The position numbers and the translations under genes were made by a program. Under the pieces are notes generated by a model that was not told where the DNA came from, made no database searches, and saw nothing but the letters and a program-made list of their open reading frames with translations. Shown here one piece after another: positions 12,430 to 22,579 of a stretch of 64,000 nucleotides of DNA. The stretch covers positions 2,418,001 to 2,482,000 of the forward strand of contig JAOVFP010000017.1 in assembly GCA_025738555.1 (NCBI GenBank), read 5' to 3'. Origin of the DNA: Cyathus striatus (lineage: Eukaryota; Basidiomycota; Agaricomycetes; Agaricales; Nidulariaceae). Each line of letters starts with the position of its first letter. Positions within the stretch are counted from its first letter, which is position 1.

Positions 12430-13229
12430 ATGCCACCAATGCCACCACAAAACAGTCCCGAGGCCAAGCCCAAAGTTCGAGGGGGCAGACATATCGATGA
12501 ACTCCCTCCGACATTCCTGGATGAACCAGGCACGCCCACACGTTCGAAAGGTCCTCAGCTCGATAGCGATGAGCTTGTGCTGAAGTTGAGGTCCCTCAGC
12601 GTTATCAGTTCATTGGACAAACGCCAGGGTCGGGCGAATGACGCGTCCGACGCGTCAAGGAAGATCAATGTTAAGCCATCTTCGACGCACAACGTGAAAA
12701 TATACCCTTTGGTCAAACGCCCTGCTCCGATGGAACGCGCACCTGCAGCGTCGGGGAAGACGAGTGTGCAAAAGCCACGTTTAGCAGCAACTGGGAAGAG
12801 TGATGCTGTTCACGTCCCTGCTCGAATCTTCAAGCCTCCAAAGAAGCTCTCGATTATCGGGGCAACTCAAGTATTTCATGCTCAAACTGCCATTGGATCT
12901 AGCTCTTCCGTGTAAGTACCAAAAGTCATACACCGTTCAGAGTGCTAATCGTTATGTTCTTCCTTTTGCAGTGCACCTAGGACGAACAACGTTATGAAAC
13001 CTCGCTCTCTTCCCATTTCCAAGAAGGCTACTCCCGTTGAAATAAAATCCATCGTACCTCCCCTTTTGACCGAAAGACCCTTGAGTATCTCTGAGACATT
13101 TACAACTGACTACTTCACGTGAGTGCAATGTGACTTATTCTTTACGCCGGAGGATAATACTAGTTATTTGGTTCTATTAACAGTGCTGAAGAGAAGGAAT
13201 TTTTGTACAACTTCGTAGGCCGCAGTTAA
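12430..13229 (+). CDS. unknown protein, paralogue 1 of a local pair
   Basis: Three exons: 12430-12911, 12972-13118 and 13184-13229, with canonical GTAAGT...TTGCAG and GTGAGT...AACAG introns, giving about 224 residues. The sequence is basic, proline-rich and probably mostly disordered. Its best-conserved stretches against the gene at 16611 are an N-terminal LPP...EPGTPTRSKGPQLDSDEL with LKLRSL following, a short SSLDK(R/Q) motif, and a C-terminal F(F/T)T..EE..EFL. The TPTR within GTPTRSK fits a proline-directed kinase site and R(x)L occurs just after it, so cell-cycle-type regulation is conceivable but only inferred. A TATA box stands at 12319. After the stop, other frames still resemble the tail of the paralogue (a WGV.AMM-like stretch near 13260), so the real C-terminus may be longer through one more intron. 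I do not recognise the family. Confidence 0.6.
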
Positions 13230-15299
13230 GATCTAGACGAAGAGGTTATCAATTTCGGTCGTGGGGTGTTGAGGCAATGATGGGATATATATAATTTACA
13301 CTTTTGAACAGAAGTAATTATAGGACATATTTGTAGCAGTACCCAGGCAAAGAAAAAGTAGTACAAAATAATGAACAGATAAAGGAGGTGGTGAGCTGTG
13401 CCGCTGTCGGAGAACACTCACTTTCTTGTTTACCACCAGTCCTATCATCCGAGAGTTTTAGATCCCTGTTAGATCCTACGGGGACAAATAAACAACTTTG
13501 AAAGACTAAAAGCAAGAAAGATTAATACAGCGCCGCATTTACACTGTAGTTTTCAAGGATGAGTATTTCAATTGAGCACACTGAGCAACCCGAATGAGCC
13601 ACAACAGGTCTGTCAGATGAGTTATCCACCCATTTAAAAAGATACGGAGAATTGACGCATGAGCGCTGAGCGCTGAGCTAAGGACTGTGTGCGTACACAC
13701 CCAAAAATCGGTCTGGTACGTAGTTTCGACTATGAGTATTTCGGAGGATAGTTCGAGTTGCGTTCGGGCACACATCTGTCGGCAAACGGTCTGCGTCAGG
13801 CCAAAAGCTAAGATACAGAGAATGAAAACAATGACTCGGACGGAGATTAGAATCGATTGAAAAGAACAAAACGAATAGTAACCATAATCTACAAAATGAC
13901 GAATATGCAGTTATAAGGATATTTTGTAGAGTACTCAGGCCCAATAAGAATCTTTTTAATACCAACAGTAAGGATGCAAGAGGAATGACTACAGGTGATA
14001 GGCCTTGCAAATTTATACCTAGTTGTACAAGAATAAAAAGACTAAGGGAGTGTAGTAATAGGTCCATAGTGCAATGCTTTACTTTCAATGATTCCGATAC
14101 ACTATGCACCCGTACAAAGTCCACTTACCAAACCCAAGACGCAGAAAATGAGAAACGAGAAAGCAGGGTAGCATCCTACCACTGTCTAACAGACAACGTG
14201 GAAATTACAGCTTACTGAAGCATGTGTATACGCCTGTGAATGAGCTGCGGGATCCTTTCGGTGCGAGGGGAAGGGAGAATGTCGCATGCACAGCAAGTTC
14301 ACTGCTACAACTATCAGAACTTTGCATGCCTGGTGGGTAGAAGTTCGAGCACAGCATTTCCAAAGTGCATGTTCTCCCAGGTGCACTACCAGGCTTTATC
14401 ATCATGTTCTACATAGTTGACAGTATGTAGAAGTTCGACACATTTCTAAACGTATAGAATGCGAAGAAAAAGGATACATCTGAAAGTACTACAGTAGTAA
14501 TGAACGGTCGAGCTGATACAGTAACTGGCAAGCATGTCTACTGAGATAACCGCCCGTGTAAAAAGCATAAGTAGTCCATTGATCATTCAAATATTCACAA
14601 ACGAAGCATGGGAGTGATGTAAACCAAAGAAAGCACGTCAAAAAATCATCAGAGCCGTCAAGATGGAAAGAGACCAAGTGTATGAGGCTCAACCCCGGTG
14701 TTAAATTCGTGAGATGTGCAACCCAGTGCACCACCAGACTTTATCAAACCTCCGCTACACACTTCCAAAGAAATGAAAAAGAAAGGACGATATAATTTAA
14801 AAATATAGTCAAGCTGATTCTTCATCTACATCCCCAAGGATCGAACACCCCGGACAGCCCTACTACGAGTCTGTCCAGTCCGATTCCACTCAGGTATTTA
14901 CCCATGAAGAATTTACAGGACAAACACATGATAACGAAGAATGATCAATTCGGATGGTCATCGATGCAGTAAGAGTATACATGAAATATGTACAGCTTAA
15001 AAGACAAGGGGCTCGAGCACAATATCATCCAAATGCACTCATACCCTGGAAGTCCACTCTCGCTCTCATTAGTTTTTCCGAATTTGGTCGCAAGTGCTGG
15101 TCGGCTACGTAGCACACCTGGCAAGAGTGCACTCATAGTAGCATATTTGATTGCCAACAAATGGTCAACCGAGGTATGATACACTTTCACTTAAGCAAAG
15201 TGTCTTTCCAACTCCACAAAAGAAGATGATGATAGCTGGTCTCCGATGTCGAGGTTCACTAAATGAAAGGAATGAAAAGAGACCAGGATTTTGACTCAA
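13230..15299. other. intergenic, repeat-rich
   Basis: No gene supported. The long minus-strand frame at 13678-14124 is composed of repeat sequence and shows no domain. Several fragments of the dispersed SINE-like family lie here, all in minus orientation. Confidence 0.4.
14371..14850 (-). repeat. SINE-like dispersed repeat, two units
   Basis: The minus strand carries the shared core GCCTGGTAGTGCACCTGGG at 14377-14395 and GTCTGGTGGTGCACTGGG at 14722-14739. A second shared motif, GGGTGTTCGATCC, lies at about 14837-14849. The first core resembles a tRNA A-box and the second a B-box (GTTCGAnnCC). This suggests a tRNA-derived SINE, though order and spacing differ from a plain tRNA head, so the assignment is tentative. 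Confidence 0.5.
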
Positions 15300-15410
15300 G
15301 TACTCGCATAAGGTTGTGTGTGTAGTGCTGGTGGACATCTTGGCGTTATAGTGTAGGCGATAAGTAGTCCAAGCTGGGGTCTTTCGAACGTGTGAAAGCC
15401 ATTTTCCCTC
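15300..15410 (-). pseudogene. decayed copy of a TIM50 exon
   Basis: Read on the minus strand from 15409, this matches exon 4 of the TIM50 gene (24785-24889) at the DNA level: both begin AGG-(A/G)AAAATGGCT and share GGACTACTT, GCCTACA and an ACACA/TTCACT-CAACCTT block. The match runs on into the following intron (GAGTCA...TGGTCTCT...TTCC.TTTC). The frame is broken and the acceptor AG before the exon is lost (CCCCG instead of TACAG), so it cannot be a working exon. It marks a partial duplication of the TIM50 locus, lying in the opposite orientation to the genes on either side of it. Confidence 0.55.
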
Positions 15411-16610
15411 GGGGATAGACACGACAAGTGGTTTGCAATGTAACTTGGAGTTCAGTCGTTTCATCCATGTGAGGGTCGTCGAAAAAATTTCCACAAGTCA
15501 GAAGATGGTAGCCTGAGATTCAGAATTACCATTGTGCTAGCCAGTCATACTGCATGTGCATGAGACCTTGAGGGAAGACAGGTGTTCGGAGTCCGGGGGG
15601 CGCCCTGCGTCTCTCAGAGTTCAGAACGATGTTGAAACAGTGCAAATGTTTATAAAGTCCTGCAGCTGAGAGGTTAATGTGGCGACTGAGGTTGGACTGA
15701 GGTAGAGGTTACCTTCGCACATCTGAAACCTAGAGTAGGGTGCAGGATTCTGTGGGTGAGCAAACTGAGAACATTTTTTTAAGCGTAGTTCGAATTCCGG
15801 ACAAGAGTGCCGAGCGATCAATCGATCACTAGTCGACCACCGATAACAGAGCTAGCTTTCGCACGCCCCCCGCTTCCTTAAGTACAACCATGTATACGTA
15901 CGTGTCTCATCTTGTGCATGCTCACTGTTACAAAAACCTTACCATGCACGATGTTGCATAGAAGAAACAATATGTTTACTGCAGGCTTGACAAAATCGGG
16001 AACAACGAGCACAAAACGAGTGTCGCATAGGGACATGTAACTGCCAACTGGCCAGCTCTAGCCCCCTCGTGACAATCTCGCCAAAATGCAATATGACCTT
16101 CCTGAATTACAAGGTGGAGTACCAGTTGGTGTACGCTTTAAGCATTCTTACTACCTCGTCAATGCCATCCTATATATAATACCAATGACAACAACTTATC
16201 GAATGGTCTTGGCTTGCAATACCTTAAAGGTATATTTTCAACTTCAAACGTAATAGTTGGCTCTGGGATGCTAGTCTACTGTTTGTAAGTATCCGTATGC
16301 ATTGCATTAGACAATGTCAACTCTATAATGACGCTAGTTTGCTGTTTAGATTTCGTCGAATCCATTGTGTGCTGGATAGAGTATCGATAACATGTTTATT
16401 GTGCGTGTAGCTTTGACCATACCAAAATGAAACAATGAAAAAACAATCACCGTGTTCGGACATTCGGTTCCGAACATATAAAAAACGTATGAACTATAAA
16501 GCCAGCCGCAGGACGCGTGCATGTTTTTCCGATCTTGCTCATGCCCCTGTCACCATCGTCACTAATATTTCTCACCTCGACATCCTCACCGGGAACTACA
16601 TTCCACTGCA
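15411..16610. other. intergenic, promoter of the second paralogue
   Basis: No gene seen. Near the next start codon there is a TATA-like CATATAAAAAA (about 16475-16485) directly after a GTTCGG...CCGAAC inverted repeat (16453-16474). These are probable promoter elements. Confidence 0.4.
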
Positions 16611-17444
16611 ATGCTACCGATTCCACCTCACGATGGCAGTCCCCAAGCGAAGCCCAGGACTCGTCGTACTCGCAGAAAGGTTGTTGAGCCGGAGGAATTT
16701 CCTCCTATGATCATGGAGCCTTCAGGAACACCCACCCGATCAAAAGGACCTGAGCTGGATAGTGATGACCTCATGCTTCGATTGAGGCGTCTTGACTACA
16801 GTCCTCTAGACAAGCAACGCAATAAAGTGGAAACTGGCACGTCAGTGAAGAACGAAGTTAACGCGGCACCTTCGACGCACGTTGAAGACAGTATACATTT
16901 ATACAAAGGCCAGATTTACATCGACGAAACAGCATCTGACGCAGTGAAAAAGAGCATTATTGCTGAAGCTTCTGGGAAGAAGAAACTTGTCGAGCCCAGA
17001 CGTATACAGCCATCCAAGCTTCCCAGACCAATTCAAAACGTTAGGGCTGCACAAACCAGAAGTGACTTGAAAATCAAGTTAGTGAACTGTTGCGCTTTCG
17101 GGTTATTCTGGAGACTACTTATAACTTTCAATTTTTGTGTCGATAGCGATTCGAAGAAGAAAGAGCCATCACGTACAGGGAAGGGAGATGACAAACCTAT
17201 CAATTCAAAACCCACTCAGCACCTCATTCCTCTGAAAATACCAAAAGATTTTGGATCACCTCGATCCAGAGATAGATTTTTCACGTAAGCATAGTTCTTA
17301 TTGACTCATTGTTCTATATGATGTTCTTTGTTGTTTTCTTCCGTTACCAGTGAAGAGGAAGAGGAATTTTTGCGTACTAGTAAACCGGATATTTGGGACG
17401 AGCTTGTGGACCTTGTAAGGGGACTTCACATAACTAGTTCATAA
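16611..17444 (+). CDS. unknown protein, paralogue 2 of a local pair
   Basis: Three exons: 16611-17077, 17147-17284 and 17351-17444, about 232 residues. The first intron (17078-17146, GTTAGT...CGATAG) is 69 nt and happens to stay open, so a naive translation would run through it and add VNCCAFGLF-type residues; splicing restores a clean basic sequence. It shares with the 12430 gene the N-terminal EPSGTPTRSKGPELDSDDL block with LRLRRL following, the S(P/S)LDK motif and the acidic C-terminus EEEEEFL, here extended by PDIWDELVDLVRGL. The final exon contains a possible extra donor (GTAAGG at 17415). Using it would swap the last residues for a tail reading SLHEEKLTAWSTWGVKAV, which has a degraded counterpart after paralogue 1. 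The pair arose by local duplication, both on the plus strand 4.2 kb apart. Function unknown. Confidence 0.6.
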
Positions 17445-20400
17445 TTAGTTGAGTCTCAGAGCTTGCACGAAGAAAAATTAACTGCTTGGTCGACCTGGGG
17501 TGTCAAGGCAGTGATGCAAGTATTATTAGCGTAGTATTATATTGAAGAATATTATTCGTATGGACATTTCCGACGTAATAGTCATGTAAGGAATAAGATG
17601 AGTCTCAGACTTACCAGCCTAAATTCGCTAGACTTAGGTGGATGTAGATCATGAGATAGAAAAAAAGAAACTACACATCTATTTCATTAGGGCGTAGACC
17701 GTAGTTAACTCTGTCGGTACGCATACACTTCCCAGTGATCCACAAAGCCCTATCATAGTAGAGTGCTAAATCCTTGAAGTACGAAGAAAATAAAGCTAGA
17801 ACTAAGAAAAACTGAGTTAGCCTACATTGATTCTGCCACAAGAATGAATTTCGCCCAAGTCACCCATATCTTGCCACTGTAAACTGTAATGGGTTCGATT
17901 GAGTTATTCGCCCATGCATAAATATGACATGGCGGTAGGAAGTTCTAACTTAGTACCATTCCGAAGCGTGGCACCTATTAGACCTAGTGAACCTAGAGCT
18001 CCAGATCTTATCGTTCCATACCGTAAAAGGCTTCGATGAACGGCCAGTTGATGTATAACAAATCTGATCTGACTTGTAACAGACTGCGTTGCACGCATGT
18101 TGGGGATCGAACACACAGACCACCACTGGTCTACACCATATGTACCACAAGGAACTCATGCAAGAAAGAATACTATCACTTTAGCGTTGTAGAGACTCCA
18201 ACGTGGTTATCAATATTTGGAATTGTATACATTACCACATACATGTATATATTCTCTGTGTACCACCGGGAGACCTTTATATACGATCATAAATTACAGA
18301 ACATAACAAGTAGGGGTATTATAACCGCTTAATGGTAGTCAGAAAATTATTCGTACGAAAAATCCTTAAGCATCTCGAATACCCCAGCGCCACACCAGGC
18401 CACACCTTCCGGTCCACCACCAGGTCCCATTAGCTAACTTTCTCAATATCACAGAACCAATAGAATAAAGACGTAAATTGGTCGTAAAATAAATCGAATG
18501 GATAGTGGCTATTGACAACGACAACAGATCGTATATTTTGACTAAAGCCATAAGAAACAGAATGGTGGCAAAACTGAAATGGCTTTTTTGTGACTAGCCA
18601 GTTTACAAGGAGAGTGCATAACAGGTCCTCCACCCGACCTTGCACAACGTTCGGAATATATAGTTATGTGTGAACGGGAGAGTTTGGGCAAATACTGAAA
18701 TAATAAAGAAATAGGGCCGGCAAGCGGCAGGGCCCACTACCTCATTTAACTGACATTTAATTACCATGACAAGTCAATGAGGGGGAACTTTGAATTAACA
18801 AGTGAATAAACACGGGGGGAGGCGGGGGTGGTTGGCAAACTGTATTAAAAGAGATCTGTTAATAATATATTACATTAATAGTGATAGTAATAGATGTCTT
18901 GAATTTGACATTCATAAGTCTGAAATAGGAATAGATCATAAACAGGGTGGTTGAAAATAAGGTAAAAAAACATACTCTGAACCAGGCATATCTGTCCAGC
19001 CATTGGACTAATTTAGCAGTAATGAAGATTGTAGTACTGGCGAAATGATTTACAATGCAGATCAACTGAATTTCGTAGACAAGTAAGTCTATATCATTAT
19101 TCTTTATTTTTGTTGCTGAGAGGGTGTAGTTTGTCGAAGAATACAGGGCTTTAATTTCGAGAAGGAAATACTACTCGACGCATCCAGAATTAGAAATGAA
19201 ACCCACTATTTGAATCATAGTAAAATTAAAGTTAACACTCTTGCAGACAGTGAGTGTACATCTATCAATATATCTGTTAGTATCATAACAAATGTAATGT
19301 TGTGCAGTGGTTAACGTCAACGGCTTGAACAAGATCATGTTGAGAACAAGTGTGATTCAAATGTAAAACAAGCATTGTTAAATACACAGACATTCTGTTC
19401 TATAGATCGGCCTATAAAAAAAGGAGAAGAGCTTTTCCTCCACTACGGAGCAGGATATTGGGTACACGGAGAGCCAGATGAAGTTCAAAGCGATTGATTG
19501 TTGCGAAGGGTTGTTACATACATATACATAGATGGCGTGACATATTACCCTAAAGAAAACAGTTTAACAGCCAGAGGGATCAGTGGTATCGTCAGTGTAG
19601 CTAGCTGCAATAACACCCAAGCCGCGGCTGGTGTCAGCCTCGATCCATGCATTCCTGGCAGTGAGGACTGCAATGGGAGTCAATCTTTGAGTAGATCTGA
19701 ATGTGCAAGGCAAAGCCAGAACACAAATGGGCATGTAGAACGCGGTATGTGTTTGTAGCGAAGTCGATGTAACATGGAGGGTGGTGACAAGGAAGGATCC
19801 CAAAGTTGATGTTCCCCGGGAAACACTTTACGGAGTAAGAGAGAGAGGGAGAGACCATGACGGAAGGCTGAAGATAGGGTATTCCGGTTGATGTTCAATG
19901 TACATGATTGGACGAAAGTGTATCTGTCTGCAAACTCAGAATTTCAGGCATAACATACATATCGAAACGATAGTACGTACTTCATCAATTACCATTGAAT
20001 CTCTACAGGCGCAAAAGGAATGTTGGGTGGTGGTCTCATCATAGTAGCCCCTACAACTAACAGTTCACCATCGGACCTCCTGTCCCGAATCACACACTGA
20101 TTCCCGCCCCCACGACCAGCGTCGTATCACACCTGAAACGTTATTCACAGGCCCGTAAATTGCTCTCCTTGCCTACCGCTAAACGCTGAGCGCTCAGACC
20201 AACATAGGTAGGGTCATCGAATTGGCCCTTGGGGATTCGGGAGCTCGGTGATGATGGCAATCGAACCAGTTGAGATGTTGCACACGGAACACGTCAAAAG
20301 AGGTCGCCAGGAAGTACGAGTGTACGAAGTAGGTGGGGGTGGGGGTTGGAGGGACAATGTAGGCATACTGGGTGACGCAGCCAATCTTGGCACACGTTGT

Positions 20401-22579
20401 GGCGGTAAGTGTGGGGGACGATTCGGAGGTGAACACCAGGAGACGAAGAGGGGGATTGTAGGAGTTGAAGAGTAGCTCAGAATGAATTTTTGTGCGGCGG
20501 TGCCCCGCATACGGCAGAGGCAGAGAGTGGAGAGACACTAGACCGCTATACTTTCAGATGTACAGTTGAAAAAGAGAATGGATGAGCCTATAACTATCCG
20601 CAACGTCAGTACTTCAAACATTTCCACATATCGCTGGGAATACCGAATCAGGTTGGTATATTCGCACTGCGCAGCACTTTCATGATCACGATTGTTAGGA
20701 CTCTTTGACACTTGATTTATCTCGATAGAGCTTTGGCTCGATTTTCCCTCGATTGCCCTTGACGGAATTTTCACCGGGTCTGAATGGGTAACATTGCCAA
20801 ATGAACAGGGAAAAAGTGGACGAGCAGGAAAGTTAGTGGTGAAGACGAGAACGAGGGAAAAGGATCTGAGACGAGTGAAATTCGTCAGCGGTCACAGGAT
20901 TGTCACAGGACTCCAGCCAATCAGGTTGAGATCCCGTTCATGAACCTGTAAATCGCCTTATAAGCCAACTACCTTAAAAGGTAGTGGGAATAAAAACAAA
21001 ACAAAAACAAAAAAAACAATAAATTTCCCGTTCCAACACTAGAATACCTGTGCAGCCAAATTCCTTGTGCACCACCAGGCGTTGTCAGCTAATGCTGCAA
21101 AGTTCATTATATTATATAAGGACAAACAAAGAAAGAGTGGGGCAAAAATGCTGAAATTCAAAATTGAAATTGCGAATCCCATTTCCTGAGTTGCCAAGTG
21201 CAGTGTGATTAAGGCAGGCCCATCCAACCTTCTGTTTGTATTCTTTCTTTCCTTCTTTCAGAAAACTTTCATCTATGAGCTTTCTCCCTGTCCATAGATG
21301 TGTTCGCCTACAACAAGACAAGTTTGTATAATCATGCAATATAATAATACTTCAAAAAAATCCTTTTTGAACATAACATAGCTAGCTGGTGTGGCTGCAA
21401 TTAGAACGGGACGTACATATTCCCATGTGCACAACCAGGTCTTATAGACCTATGTCATTATGAGGAAGAATGTGAAGTAACACATAAAACAAATATAAGT
21501 AAAAAGAATCGTTCGAGACCTCAAAAGAACAGACTTCATGGACGGGGTCCGGCACTACTAGTGAGCACTGGGCATATGCCCCATGCACCACTAGTCCTTA
21601 CAGTAGTCCTCGTTTTGATCAGATTGTCTGGAAAGGGAGGCATGAGTCAGTACAGGCAATGAACGATCGAAAAATGGGGTGCGATAGAAATATGGACGAA
21701 AAATGAAACCTTCAAATTAATACAGGAAAAACGAATGCAAACTTTGAAATGTGCAATGCGCATGTTCCTGGTGATCGCACCTCTCAGTGCACCACCGGAC
21801 CTCACGTTACCAAATGCACGAAATCAAACTCGTTGGTCGGAGAAGACCAGGTAGAAACATAAAAATAAGGCACCGCAGTTGGAAAGCGAAAGCCACTAGT
21901 TGGCATCGATACGAAAAAGGATAATCGCGGACGATACCTGGCTATGAGCATGCCATGGAATGAGACAGAGAACATTCCGCTAGGACACCCCACCTTACCA
22001 ACCAAGCCAGCGACAGGCGTCATAACCCCATTTCTCACGGTCCTAACTGCCAGTAGTCATGCCCATCATAGAGAGAAAAAGAAAACCTGGCGCTGATGTT
22101 ATAAGACTAAGTGCTCGATGAGTAAACACATTGTCAAAACGTGTTTGGAAATTATATAAGTAGTCCCTGGAAAGAAAAGTTTTTTAGAGACGATTACATA
22201 CCAAGGAGAGGAAGACGATAGTTTGCAAGCTGTGAAAAGTGGTGTTGCATCTGTAGCTTGCACGGTGCCAAGATGCTGAACGAGCGTAATACAATAAGCA
22301 GTCTGGCATAAATAGAACTCGTAAACGTTCAAGAATTATTAGACTGTAAGGTAGACCTAAAATGGGTCAGTGGCCGAGGGGGCATGTAATTCAGATGTAA
22401 TGTTTGGGACATCTAATCTCAACGATTCTAATTGTGAGTGAGGGAGTGGATGCTTGTATTGTGGGTAATGCAAAAACAAGCGACGTACTAGTATATATGA
22501 AAACAATAAAGCGAAGATAATATACCTCTCTCCCCATCGATCATCCCCTACCACCTATCTCGGCAACCATCAGAGAAGT
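17445..22579. other. 5 kb without a gene, repeat-rich
   Basis: No convincing coding sequence. Contents: SINE-like copies at about 18409-18428, 21066-21082, 21425-21441, 21581-21600 and 21785-21802 (all minus); a 28-nt repeat at 18715-18742 shared with 30904-30931; an A-rich tail-like stretch at 20988-21022; and a slightly GC-richer block at 20200-20530 whose frames show no domain. Confidence 0.45.
21060..21805 (-). repeat. cluster of four SINE-like repeat cores
   Basis: Minus-strand cores related to GCCTGGTGGTGCACTRGGA occur at about 21080, 21440, 21600 and 21800. The 21066 copy is the best preserved (GCCTGGTGGTGCACAAGGAA) and is followed in minus orientation by GTTGGAACGGG, a loose B-box. 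The others carry several mismatches. Confidence 0.5.

Noticed and set aside
13678..14124. 148-codon minus-strand frame
   Set aside because: It runs through dispersed repeat sequence, has no domain or splice support, and overlaps plus-strand frames of similar quality.
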